A stretch of DNA of 64,000 nt from an uncultured Collinsella sp. (lineage in GTDB: Bacteria > Actinomycetota > Coriobacteriia > Coriobacteriales > Coriobacteriaceae), in NCBI GenBank assembly GCA_900768795.1, contig CAAGEH010000020.1, positions 46,568 through 110,567 on the forward strand. Reading direction: 5' to 3'. Shown here piece after piece: positions 50,303 to 59,800 of the stretch. Below the pieces are notes generated by a model, which saw nothing but the letters and a program-made list of their open reading frames with translations, was not told the origin of the DNA and did no database searches. Numbering within the stretch: the stretch's first letter is position 1; each line of letters starts with the position of its first letter. A program made the position numbers and the translations under genes.

Positions 50303-50935
50303 ATGACTCAATCCATGATGGATAAAACCTGTCGCACCTTTGCGGACGAGCTTGCCGCACGCAAACCCGTGCCGGGTGGAGGAAGCACGAGCGCCTACGT
50401 CGCCGCTCTCGGTGCCTCGCTTTGCTCGATGGTCGCACGTTTCAGCGCAGGTAGCGAACGCTTTGCCGCCTATGAGGACGATCTTTTGCAGACCATCGAA
50501 TCGGCCAACGGTATTGCCGACGAGCTGATGCACCTGGTGGACGAGGACGTCCGGGCATATGGGCTGGTTACCGCAGCTTACGGTATACCGCGCGATGATC
50601 CGCAGCGCCCCGAGGCGATTCAGTCGGCGCTTCACGAGGCCGCGATGCCCCCGTATCACATCATGATCTCGTGCGGGCGAACGCTCAAGCTTCTGGAGGA
50701 CCTTGCCGACAAAAGCTCGCGCACGCTCCTCTCCGACGTTGCCTGCGGTGCGGTCTTTTGCCGTGCGGCCCTTCAGGGCGCAAGCCTCACGCTCTTTGCC
50801 AACACGACTTCCATGAAGGACCGTGCGCGCGCGGAAGAGCTCGAGCGCGAATGCGACAGTTTGCTTGCTCAATGGTTGCCGCGTGCAGATGCGCTTGCCG
50901 AGCGCGCTGCAAATGCTGCCAGGAAAAGGGGATAA
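50303..50935 (+). CDS. fchA: Methenyl-THF cyclohydrolase / cyclodeaminase family (FchA)
   Basis: This 210-aa all-helical protein belongs to the FTCD_C family, which includes FchA, interconverting 5,10-methenyl-THF and 10-formyl-THF, and formiminotransferase cyclodeaminase. The family mark is PVPGGGSTSAYVAALGASL near residue 23. The Asp/Glu-rich helix (MHLVDEDVRAYGLV) follows. It ends 3 bp before folD. Because that FolD has lost its cyclohydrolase residues, FchA probably supplies that activity. GAGG precedes the ATG at 50303; an ATG at 50315 is also possible. Confidence 0.9.
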   Translation: MTQSMMDKTCRTFADELAARKPVPGGGSTSAYVAALGASLCSMVARFSAGSERFAAYEDDLLQTIESANGIADELMHLVDEDVRAYGLVTAAYGIPRDDPQRPEAIQSALHEAAMPPYHIMISCGRTLKLLEDLADKSSRTLLSDVACGAVFCRAALQGASLTLFANTTSMKDRARAEELERECDSLLAQWLPRADALAERAANAARKRG

Positions 50936-50938
50936 ACG

Positions 50939-51793
50939 ATGGCTGAGCTGCTGAAGGGCGCGCCCGTTGCCAAAAAACTCACTGCCGAGCTTGCGGAGCG
51001 CGCCGAGAGCCTGCGCGGTGTCGGGGTGGTGCCGACGCTCGCTATCGTGCGCGTGGGCGAGCGCGAAGACGACCTTTCGTACGAGCGCGGTGCGCTCAAG
51101 CGCTGCGAAAAGGTCGGCATAGATGCACGTCGCATCGTGCTCGGGGCGGATGCCTCGCAGGGCGACCTTATGGATGCGATTGGGCGGATCAATGCAGATA
51201 GGGCCATACACGGTTGCCTTGTCTTCCGACCTCTGCCGAAGCATCTGGACGAGCAGGCGGTGTCTCAGGCACTCGACCCGGCAAAAGACGTCGACTGCAT
51301 GACTCCGTCATCGCTTCTGTCCACGCTTGCAGGTGCGGGTGCGGGCTATGCCCCCTGCACGGCGGAAGCGGTGATTCAGCTGCTCGACCATTACGGTGTT
51401 GAGCTCGATGGCGCCAACGTTGTCGTCGTGGGGCGTTCGCTCGTGATCGGACGCCCGGTCGCTGCCATGCTCACGGCGCGCAACGCGACCGTCACGATGT
51501 GCCATACCCATACGCGCGACCTTGCCGCTGTCTGCCGCCGCGCGGATATCGTGGTTGCTGCTGCAGGACATGCGCGCATGCTCGGTGCCGATGCGTTCGC
51601 TCCCGGTCAGACCGTGGTCGATGTCGGGATCAATTGGGATGAGCAGGCGGGCAAGCTCGTCGGGGATGTCGATTTCGACGCCGTGGAGCCTGTCGTTAAC
51701 GCCATCACCCCGGTGCCCGGAGGCGTCGGCTCCGTTACCACGGCGATGCTCGCAAAGCATGTCATAGAGGCTGCGGAGTCTTGCGCTCGCTAA
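50939..51793 (+). CDS. folD: Methylene-THF dehydrogenase FolD, cyclohydrolase site altered
   Basis: This 284-aa protein has the FolD fold: NADP loop VVVGRSLVIGRPVAAML and the closing ITPVPGGVGSVTTAML. The catalytic YxxxK reads YERGA (Tyr48, Ala52 where E. coli has Lys54), and LVQLPLP reads LVFRPLP, so the glutamine is Phe96. Both residues are needed for the cyclohydrolase step in the bifunctional enzyme, while the dehydrogenase tolerates changes better. Asp119 (KDVD) is kept. With fchA immediately upstream, this is probably a dehydrogenase-only FolD in a two-protein pathway. Confidence 0.93.
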   Translation: MAELLKGAPVAKKLTAELAERAESLRGVGVVPTLAIVRVGEREDDLSYERGALKRCEKVGIDARRIVLGADASQGDLMDAIGRINADRAIHGCLVFRPLPKHLDEQAVSQALDPAKDVDCMTPSSLLSTLAGAGAGYAPCTAEAVIQLLDHYGVELDGANVVVVGRSLVIGRPVAAMLTARNATVTMCHTHTRDLAAVCRRADIVVAAAGHARMLGADAFAPGQTVVDVGINWDEQAGKLVGDVDFDAVEPVVNAITPVPGGVGSVTTAMLAKHVIEAAESCAR

Positions 51794-51966
51794 AATGGCG
51801 CCACGGCTCGTGCAATCGGTGCGAACGGTGATCGCTTTGCTGCTTCGCGCGTGCTGTTGCGACTGATAAGCCGGCGGCAGCCGACTGCCGTCTACCGGTT
51901 GTCATCTGCCTACCTCCGGTTATAACGCGCTTCCGTCTGCGTTTGCGAGCGGGGGCGTTTTTTGAT

Positions 51967-53217
51967 TCAGCTGGGGTCGATCTGCTCTGATGTCTCGACC
52001 TCTTTGTCGCTTGCCAACGATTCAGGTTTGCTGACGGGAGACATGAAGCCCGTGTCGAACGTGATGATGCAGGGCAGGTCGGGGTAGCGCTTCTTGGCCT
52101 TGCTTGTGATGCGTTCGAGCAGCTCGTCGTCGGAGATTCCAAGCGAGTCGGGCACAACCAGGTCAAATGCTATGGCGTCTCCGTGGCGGTGCAGGTCGTG
52201 AATCGACAAGCGCGGATCGATGTCCTTGACGCATGCCGCGAACCATGCGCGCATCTCCTCCGTATCGGAGTCGCTTCCCACTGCGATGGGATCGCAGTGC
52301 AGCGTGATCTCGACGCCGGTCTCGCGGCGCACGGCATGCTCGATCGTGTCAAGGATCTTGTGGTCCTCGAACGCATCGCGCGACCCGTCCATCTCCACAT
52401 GCGCGCTGGCGAACTGACGGCCCGGACCGTAGTCGTGCATCATGAGGTCGTGCGCCCCGAGCACGCCGGGGTACGACAAGATCATGCGGTTGATGCGCTC
52501 GATCAGCTCTTGGCTCGGGGCCTCACCCAAAAGCGGGCTCACGGCATCGCGAATGAGCCCGACGCCGCCGACGCAGACGAAGATGCCGACGCCGAGTCCC
52601 GCCCAGCCATCGAGGTCGATGCCCGCTGTTTTAGAGACGAAGATCGATAGGAGAATGGCGGCGGACGCCACCACGTCGTTGCGCGAATCGACAGCGGTGG
52701 CGGCAAGCGTCTCGGAGTCGATGCGCTTGCCAAGGAGGCTGTTGAATGCCGTCATCCATAGTTTGACGAGCATCGATGCGACGAGCACGGCAATTAAGAT
52801 CGCATCGTATTCGGTGTGCGTCGGATGGACGATTTTCCCGACGGATTCGGTCACCAGATTGATGCCGACGGCGCATACCAGCACGGCGACCGTGAGGCCG
52901 GCGAGATATTCATAGCGACCGTGACCGTAGGGATGTCCCGCATCGGCCGGGCGCGCTGCCAAGCGAAACCCGAGCAGGCTCACGATGTTGCTCGAGGCGT
53001 CGGAAAGGTTGTTGACGGCGTCGGCGATAAGCGCGACCGAGCCGGCGGCAAGGCCGACAATACCCTTCCCCAGACACAAAACCACGTTGCAGCAGATGCA
53101 GATGATGCTCGCCGCGAACCCCGCGCGCGTTCGCGTCTCGACCGAGATCGAGACCGTGTCTGCTGTCGCGTTGCCCCTATCGCGCGGAGCGAGTTTGTTG
53201 ACAAGCCAACTGACCAT
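51967..53217 (-). CDS. Cation diffusion facilitator metal exporter, probably Mn(II)
   Basis: This 416-aa CDF transporter has six membrane segments and a long cytoplasmic C-terminal domain (~200 aa) for dimerisation and metal sensing. The transport site reads NNLSD in TM2 (NxxxD) and DSRND in TM5 (DxxxD), a pattern associated with manganese exporters such as MntE rather than zinc CDFs (HxxxD). The metal assignment is from these residues only. GGAAGG precedes the start. A TATACT -10 lies upstream at 53250-53255 on the minus strand. Confidence 0.88.
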   Translation of the reverse strand: MVSWLVNKLAPRDRGNATADTVSISVETRTRAGFAASIICICCNVVLCLGKGIVGLAAGSVALIADAVNNLSDASSNIVSLLGFRLAARPADAGHPYGHGRYEYLAGLTVAVLVCAVGINLVTESVGKIVHPTHTEYDAILIAVLVASMLVKLWMTAFNSLLGKRIDSETLAATAVDSRNDVVASAAILLSIFVSKTAGIDLDGWAGLGVGIFVCVGGVGLIRDAVSPLLGEAPSQELIERINRMILSYPGVLGAHDLMMHDYGPGRQFASAHVEMDGSRDAFEDHKILDTIEHAVRRETGVEITLHCDPIAVGSDSDTEEMRAWFAACVKDIDPRLSIHDLHRHGDAIAFDLVVPDSLGISDDELLERITSKAKKRYPDLPCIITFDTGFMSPVSKPESLASDKEVETSEQIDPS

Positions 53218-53249
53218 GCAATCGTTTCCTTCCTTGGTATCGATGGCTC

Positions 53250-53255
53250 AGTATA
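53250..53255 (-). promoter_or_regulatory. -10 box of the CDF exporter gene
   Basis: The complement of 53250-53255 reads TATACT, 33 bp before the start codon; no clear -35. Confidence 0.4.
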
Positions 53256-53447
53256 CCCGTCATGCGGATTTGCCTGCACGGTGGAGGCATCGATTTATCG
53301 CCGCGCGCTGCGTGTGACGTTGCGCCCGGGCACCTCTGCGAGCCTGCGCCCCAACGCTGCCACGCAAGTGGAGCCGAGGCGCACCCTGTGCCGTAATCGA
53401 CGCTGTGCGGTACACACACGCCATGGCACATCTGTATGCATAGCTGA

Positions 53448-53453
53448 TACAAT
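53448..53453 (+). promoter_or_regulatory. -10 box upstream of the Gfo/Idh/MocA gene
   Basis: TACAAT at 53448-53453 is a good -10 that would give a leader of about 155 nt. The 53256-53614 stretch otherwise holds no gene that I can support. Confidence 0.35.
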
Positions 53454-53614
53454 CGGCGCAGACGCAGGTTTTGCTATGGGAGGCATGACCGTGGGGTTTC
53501 CCGCATGCCGTGTTGGATTTTTCGCTGTTTCCCACGTGCATGTCTACCTTGCGTTTTCGTCTGCTTGCAGTCTGCGCGTGAACCGACCGTGCGCATCAAC
53601 ATGGAGGAGAGACC

Positions 53615-54697
53615 ATGGCCAAGAACAATTCTGCAACTCCGCTCGATGCTGCCGCCGCGGCGGAGGCCGCGTATGCCGAGGCGCTCGACAAACCGTTTCC
53701 CGACGATATCTTCCGTGCACCCGAGCTGCGTTGGGCAGTTATCGGCTGCGGTGCGATCGCCAACCAGATGGCTCAGTCGCTCGCGCTCGCAGGGCGTCAC
53801 CTTGTGGGCGTTGCCAACCGTACGCTCGCAAAGGCGCGGGCGTTTGCCGACCGCTACGGCGTCGAGAAGGTCTACGACACTGCGGAGGAGCTCTACGCCG
53901 ATCCCGATATCGATGCCATCTACATCACCACGCCGCACAACACGCACATCAAGTACCTGCGCGGGGCGCTTGCCGCGGGCAAACACGTGCTGTGTGAGAA
54001 GTCGATCACGCTCAATTCCTCCGAACTCGCAGAAGCGCGCGAGCTCGCACGCGCCAACCATGTCGTGCTCATGGATGCGACGACCGTGCTGCACATGCCG
54101 CTCTATCGTGAGATTCGCCGGCGCATGGATGCGGGCGAGTTCGGCAAACTCAACTTGGCACAGCTCAATTTTGGCAGCTACAAGGAATACGGTGACCTCA
54201 CCAACCGTTTTTACAATCGCTCGCTCGCGGGCGGCGCCATGCTCGATATCGGCGTGTATGCGCTCTCGGTCATGCGTTTTGTCATGGAGAGCCAGCCGAC
54301 CGAGGTCGTGTCGCTGGGCAATACCTGCAAGACCGGCGTGGACGTGGCAGGCGGTATTGTGTGCCGCAACGCCGAGCAGCAGCTGGGCGTGGTGAGCCTC
54401 ACGCTTCATTCCAAGCAGCCCAAGCGCGCTGTGCTGAGTTTCGACGCGTGTTACATCGAGATCGTTGACTATCCGCGTGCCGATGCCGCTACGATCGTTT
54501 GGACCGCCGATGGTCATCGTGAGACGATTCAGGCGGGCGAGGAGGGCTATGCCCTCTGTTACGAGATGGCAGATCTCGAGTCCGCCGCTGCGGGAGACGC
54601 CGAGGCGGCCAGGCTTATCGATTACGCTGCCGACGTGATGGAGATCATGACCAAGTTGCGTGGCGACTGGGGCGTTGTGTACCCCGAGGAGGAGTAA
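53615..54697 (+). CDS. Gfo/Idh/MocA family oxidoreductase
   Basis: This 360-aa NAD(P)-dependent sugar or polyol dehydrogenase has a Rossmann loop VIGCGAIANQMAQSL near residue 42, the catalytic CEKSI and a C-terminal alpha/beta substrate domain with GGAMLDIGVYAL. The ~40 residues before the Rossmann fold are Ala-rich. The substrate cannot be deduced; no transporter or sugar kinase is adjacent. AGGAGAG precedes the ATG. Confidence 0.9.
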   Translation: MAKNNSATPLDAAAAAEAAYAEALDKPFPDDIFRAPELRWAVIGCGAIANQMAQSLALAGRHLVGVANRTLAKARAFADRYGVEKVYDTAEELYADPDIDAIYITTPHNTHIKYLRGALAAGKHVLCEKSITLNSSELAEARELARANHVVLMDATTVLHMPLYREIRRRMDAGEFGKLNLAQLNFGSYKEYGDLTNRFYNRSLAGGAMLDIGVYALSVMRFVMESQPTEVVSLGNTCKTGVDVAGGIVCRNAEQQLGVVSLTLHSKQPKRAVLSFDACYIEIVDYPRADAATIVWTADGHRETIQAGEEGYALCYEMADLESAAAGDAEAARLIDYAADVMEIMTKLRGDWGVVYPEEE

Positions 54698-54844
54698 CGC
54701 TTTTGGGTATGCGCGGGCACGAGCATCGGTACGGCGGACTCTATTGCCTGCTCATATGTTGCGGCATACGCGCCCGCAGCAGTCTGCCCCTGGGGCGGTC
54801 GCTCTGCTTAAAGATTAATTTCCAATAGATGGACGGCTCTGCTC

Positions 54845-54850
54845 TAGAAT
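54845..54850 (+). promoter_or_regulatory. -10 box upstream of the C69 dipeptidase gene
   Basis: TAGAAT at 54845-54850 is a good -10 about 78 bp before the ATG; the -35 is poor. Confidence 0.35.
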
Positions 54851-54927
54851 CAATGCAAAGACAAGACCCGACAGATGCCTCGGTCGCTGCCTGCGTGACC
54901 AGGGCATTTTGTATGTAAGGAGGACAT

Positions 54928-56511
54928 ATGCCCTGTACAACCATACTGATAGGTAAACACGCGAGCTATGATGGCTCGACGATAATGGCACGAAACGAGG
55001 ACTCGCCCAACGGCGTGTTCGAGCCCAAGCGCATGGCGGTGGTCGAGCCCGCGGACCAGCCGCGAACCTATGTGAGCGAGCTTGCGCACTTCACCATGCC
55101 GCTGCCCGACGATCCCATGCGTTACACGAGCGTGCCCGATGTTTTGCCCGGTCACGGCGTTTGGGCGGAGGCCGGTTTCAATACCTGCGACGTTGCCATG
55201 ACGGCGACGGAAACCATCACCACCAACGAGCGCGTGCTCGGCGCGGACCCGCTCGTAGAGTACGTTCCCGCTAAGGGTCACGAGGGCGACCCCGATTATG
55301 TGCCGGCGCGGCCGGGCGGATTGGGTGAAGAGGACCTCGTCACGGTCGTGCTTCCCTATGTGACTTCTGCGCGTGAGGGCGTGCGCCGTTTGGGCGCCCT
55401 TCTCGAGGAGTACGGCACGTACGAGGCGAACGGCATCGGTTTTTCGGATGCGGACGAGATCTGGTGGCTCGAGACGATCGGTGGGCACCACTGGATCGCC
55501 AAGCGCGTGCCCGATGATGCATATGTGACCATGCCCAACCAGCTGGGAATCGACTCATTTGACCTTGCTGATGCCGAGGGCGAGCAGAAAGACCATATGT
55601 GTTCCGCGGACTTGCGCCGGTGGATGGCGGAGAACCATCTCGATTTGACCTTGCGTTCCGATGACGTTGCAGGTTGCGGCGGCGCTGAGGGATGCTGCGG
55701 TTCAAACGATGCGGGAGACGCCGTTTCTGCCGACGTGTTCAATCCGCGTGAGGCGTTCGGTTCGCATAGCGACAGCGACCATGTCTACAATACGCCGCGC
55801 GCCTGGTGTATGCAGCGCTTCCTTAATCCGAGCGATGTGTGGGACGGGGCGGATGCCGACTTCGGTCCCGAGGACGATGATATCCCGTGGAGCCGCGTGC
55901 CCGAGCGCAAGCTCACGATCGAGGATGTCAAGTACGTGCTGTCGGCTCATTACCAGGGAACGCCGTTCGATTGCTATGGCACGGACGGGACGTCGGAGAC
56001 GCGCGGGCGCTATCGTCCCATCGGCATCAACCGCAACAGCCAGCTTGCCGTGCTGCAGTTGCGTCCTTATGCCCCTCAGGGTTGCCGCGCGATTCAGTGG
56101 ATGGCATTCGGCTCCAATCCGTTTAACGCGCTCGTGCCGCTCTATGCCAATGTCGATTCGATGCCGGCGTATCTTGAGGGTACGACAGCAACGGTGAGTA
56201 CCGAGAGCTTTTATTGGACGTGCCGCCTGATTGCCGCCCTTGCCGATGCGCGGTTCCACGACAACGGACGCGCGATTGAGGATTACCAACTCAAGATGGG
56301 CGGCATGGCGCATAGGATGCTCGCAGAGACCGATCGCTCCGTCGCGGCGGGGGAGGCGGCGCCGGATGATATATCTTTTGTGCTCGCACGGGCCAACGAG
56401 CAGTTCTGCGATGAGCTGCGCCGTGAGACCGATGCGCTTTTGGGCAAGGTGCTCTATACGACGAGCTGCGCGATGAAAAACGGCTTTGCCATGAGCGACA
56501 ATCTGCGCTAG
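54928..56511 (+). CDS. C69 family dipeptidase (PepD-like)
   Basis: This 527-aa N-terminal-nucleophile peptidase cleaves dipeptides. The nucleophile is Cys3 in MPCTTILIGKHASYDGS, expected to be exposed after removal of the first residues; there is no signal peptide, so it is cytoplasmic. NEDSPNGVFEPKR and the WMAFGSNPFNALVPLY segment are family-like. A Cys/Gly-rich insertion (CGGAEGCCGS, near base 55680) is unusual and could bind metal. AAGGAGG sets the start. A terminator follows at 56547. Confidence 0.9.
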   Translation: MPCTTILIGKHASYDGSTIMARNEDSPNGVFEPKRMAVVEPADQPRTYVSELAHFTMPLPDDPMRYTSVPDVLPGHGVWAEAGFNTCDVAMTATETITTNERVLGADPLVEYVPAKGHEGDPDYVPARPGGLGEEDLVTVVLPYVTSAREGVRRLGALLEEYGTYEANGIGFSDADEIWWLETIGGHHWIAKRVPDDAYVTMPNQLGIDSFDLADAEGEQKDHMCSADLRRWMAENHLDLTLRSDDVAGCGGAEGCCGSNDAGDAVSADVFNPREAFGSHSDSDHVYNTPRAWCMQRFLNPSDVWDGADADFGPEDDDIPWSRVPERKLTIEDVKYVLSAHYQGTPFDCYGTDGTSETRGRYRPIGINRNSQLAVLQLRPYAPQGCRAIQWMAFGSNPFNALVPLYANVDSMPAYLEGTTATVSTESFYWTCRLIAALADARFHDNGRAIEDYQLKMGGMAHRMLAETDRSVAAGEAAPDDISFVLARANEQFCDELRRETDALLGKVLYTTSCAMKNGFAMSDNLR

Positions 56512-56546
56512 ATTTCGTTCTCTCGCTTTTTATTGGGCTAGATAGG

Positions 56547-56583
56547 GGCGCACGTGCTCGGTTTGAGTACGCGCGCCTTTTTT
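56547..56583 (+). terminator. Terminator after the dipeptidase gene
   Basis: GGCGCACGTGCTC (56547-56559) pairs with GAGTACGCGCGCC (56565-56577) with wobbles, followed by a run of six T (56578-56583). Between here and 56707 there is a nested hairpin (56647-56688) but no gene. Confidence 0.75.
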
Positions 56584-56707
56584 GAATCTGGATGAGGCTG
56601 CATACGTTTTGGACTCGAACGACGGCTGGTTCGGGCCACGTCAACATTGCCACCGTTTGCAGAATAGTCGATGCAAAGGGGATGGCAACAGATGATAATT
56701 AACGTCA

Positions 56708-56840
56708 AGAAAAAGGACCCCGGCAAAACCGAGGTCCCAGGCAAGTCAAATGTTCCCCTACGGGACGTCCTTCTTGCGAAAGACATTTTTGGCAAAGCCG
56801 TATTTTGACTCGCAGTGCCGATTTAACTGGTAATCGACAA
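56708..56840 (-). ncRNA. tracrRNA of the type II-A CRISPR system
   Basis: On the plus strand 56812-56834 copies the CRISPR repeat (GCAGTGCCGAT, then TAACTGGTAAT) with one change, and flanking bases also resemble it. The minus-strand transcript therefore carries the anti-repeat that base-pairs with crRNA repeats. Reading down the minus strand come a small GGC-TTT-GCC nexus-type stem, further stems, and a terminator whose stem is GGACCTCGG/CCGGGGTCC (complement of 56715-56737) followed by five U. The length of about 130 nt is typical. The 5' end near 56838 is predicted from a TACAGT -10 (complement of 56845-56850). The RNA guides Cas9 and RNase III processing. Confidence 0.88.
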
Positions 56841-56874
56841 CGCAACTGTAACACAGCATGAAGGAGCTGGTCGA
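56805..56874. promoter_or_regulatory. Interlocked cas9 and tracrRNA promoters
   Basis: On the plus strand, TTGACT (56805-56810), an 18-bp spacer and GGTAAT (56829-56834) form a cas9 promoter inside the anti-repeat DNA, with a start near 56841. On the minus strand, TCGACC (complement of 56869-56874), 18 bp and TACAGT (complement of 56845-56850, with TG just upstream) form the tracrRNA promoter, overlapping the cas9 Shine-Dalgarno-start region. Each promoter then lies in the other's transcribed sequence and both cannot be occupied at once. The boxes are my reading; starts are unmapped. Confidence 0.4.
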
Positions 56875-56875
56875 C

Positions 56876-59800
56876 ATGAATTTGAGAAACTATCCTGGTG
56901 AGTACAGCGTCGGCCTTGATATGGGTACGGGGTCCGTTGGCTGGGCGGTTACGGATGAGACCGGCAAGCTTCTGCATTTTAAGAAAAAGCCAACATGGGG
57001 CAGTCGCCTGTTCGATAGCGCCCAGCCCGCATCCGAGGCACGTGTTCATCGTGGTCAGCGTCGGCGCTACGTTCGCCGTCGTTGGAGACTCGATTTGCTT
57101 CAAAAACTCTTTGAGCCAGCGATGGACGAGGTCGATCCGGGATTCTTCAATCGCCTCAACCATTCACGTACCGTCGATGGCGATCCAATTTTCACACAAG
57201 ATTTCACCAGGGCCGATTATTACGACCGATTCCCGACCATCTATCATCTGCGCGCGTACCTCATGGATACGGACGAGCAGGCTGATTTGCGTCTTGTGTA
57301 CCTTGCCGTCCACAACATTGTTAAGCATCGCGGCAACTTCTTGCGCCAGGGGGAGAAACTGACGGCAAAGACTGCTAAAACATCCGATGCGCTTACTGCG
57401 TTTAACGCCGCTCTAAATAATTGGTGTGAGTCTCGTGAATACGACTTTGCGAATATCAACAAGATTAAAGCTGCTGAGATTTTGGCGGATGAGCGGTCGT
57501 CGCGTTCGCAGAAAGCCAGGAGCATTCAGGACCTTGTCAAGGTAGATACCGCCGATGCTGCAGCAAGCAAAAAGCTCGCAAAGGCTATCGGTAACGCCGC
57601 TGTTGGGCTTCAATGCGAATTCAAAGACATTTTCGGCGACTTCGAGTGTGAAGCGACTAAGTTGGTGCTTTCGGATGACGAGAAGCTCGAGGCGTTACAG
57701 GCCGCCTGCCCTGATGACTGCGCTGAGCTCCTAGAAGCAATATGCGGCGTCTATTCTGCGTACGTGCTTCAGGGGCTGCTTTCCTACGCTGAGGGCGAAA
57801 CCATTTCGCGCAACATGATCGAGAAATATAACCAGTATGCGCGCGACCTCGGGACCCTTAAGGATCTCGTGCGCCTCTACGTGTCTGATTCGTACGAGTC
57901 GTTTTTCCGCGGCCCCACCTACCATGATGCAAATGATGACGATTCGTCGCGCGACTACGATGTATCGAAAGCCGTAGGGTATACCGCGTACGACCTGCAC
58001 AAAACTTCCTATGAGGATTTTGCCAAGCAGGTTGGGAAGCTCTTTGCCAGCACGGATGCGGCGTCAGATGAACGCTACGTTCAGATGATGGACGCATTTG
58101 CTAAGCAACGCTTCTTGCGCCGACTCAAAACGAGTGATAACGGTGCCATCTATTACCAACTTCATCTTGAGGAGCTGCACGCCATTCTCAAGAACCAGGG
58201 GCGGTTCTATCCATTTTTGAAGAGCGACTCCACCAAGATCGAAAGCTTGGTTACGTTCCGCATTCCATATTATGTAGGACCGCTCACTGCAAAAAATGCG
58301 GCTCAGGATGCTCATGGCAAGCATAGATTCCAGTGGTCCGAACGCAAGCCGGGCATGGAGGACGCTGTTATCACACCTTGGAACTGGGATTTGGTGATCG
58401 ACAAGAATAAGAGCGCCGAGAAGTTCATCATGCGCATGACGGGAGACTGCTCGTATCTTGCGGGAGAGAAGGTGCTGCCCAAGCAGTCGTTGCTTTATGA
58501 GGAATTCTGCGTGCTCAATGAGCTCAATGGCGTGAAATGGTCGGATGACGGTGACGACTGGCATCGTTTGGATGCGGCGCAGCGTCAGGGGATTATTCAC
58601 GACCTGTTTCATCAAAAACGCCGCGTGACGTACAAGATGATTGCCGATTGGCTCGTTCGTGAAGGAGACGCCCACGCTCCTATCGTTAAGGGCGGCCAGG
58701 GCGAGAGCGCGCTCGAGTCTAAAATGGGGTCGTATATCTTCTTTGCCAAAGACGTCTTTGGCGTTAATGAACTTAATCACGTCGATTATCCCGTTATTGA
58801 GAAAATCATTCTATGGAACACCTTGTTTGAGGACCGTACGATCTTTGAGGAAAAGCTCAAAGAGGAGTTTGGCCCCCAGGGTAATAGCATGCTCACCAGC
58901 GAGCAGGTAAAGACAATTCGAAAGAAGCGTCTGACGGGTTGGGGCAGGCTTTCGGAAAAATACCTGTGCGGAATCAAGGTTGATACGCAAGCGGGGCGTC
59001 GCGTGAGCATCATGGACGTCTTGCGAGAGGGGAATCCCAATAGCGATCGGCGTCAGGGAGAGACCATGGTCATGATGGAGATTCTTCATGATGATGCCTT
59101 GGGCTTTCAACAAAAGATCGATGAACATAACCGCGCATACTACGCGAAGCATGAGAAAGCGATGGGCGTCAACGAGCTGCCGGGTTCTCCCGCCATCCGT
59201 CGCAGTTTGAACCAGGCCATTCGTATCGTCGATGAAATCGCAAAGATCGCAGGGCATGCACCGGCCAATGTGTTCATCGAGGTCACGCGCGACGAAGACG
59301 AGGATAAAAAGGGTAAGCGCACCAAAAAACGTTGGGTAAATATCGAGGAGGCTCTGGCACGTTTTAAGGACGAGGGCGGAGCACTTGATGTTGCAGATGA
59401 TCTCAAACGGTTGAAGAACGCCGACGTGGAGCTGGATGAGCGCTTGACGCTGTACCTCATGCAAAATGGAAAATGCCTCTACTCAAACCGTGCGATCGAT
59501 TTGGATAAGCTGCTTGCGGGATCGGGAGAGTACGAGGTGGACCACATCATTCCGCGTGCGTACATCAAGGATGACAGTCTTGAGAACAAGGCGCTGGTCT
59601 ATCGCTCCGAGAACCAAACCAAGACGGACCAGCTTTTGATTGACAAGAGCGTTCGCCAAAAGATGAGCGAGACCTGGAATCGCCTTCATAACGCGGGCAT
59701 GATGGGCGATAAGAAGTATCGCAACCTGCTACGTTCGAACATCAACGAACAAGCGCTCAAAGGCTTTATTGCGCGACAGCTGGTCGAGACCAGCCAGATG

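Noticed and set aside
51900..51966. Terminator between folD and the CDF gene
   Set aside because: A GGGGGCGTTTTTT run is present, but I could not find a convincing stem before it.
53260..53541. 93-aa minus-strand ORF upstream of the oxidoreductase
   Set aside because: No ribosome-binding site, Cys/His/Arg-rich random composition, and it overlaps promoter elements for the flanking genes.
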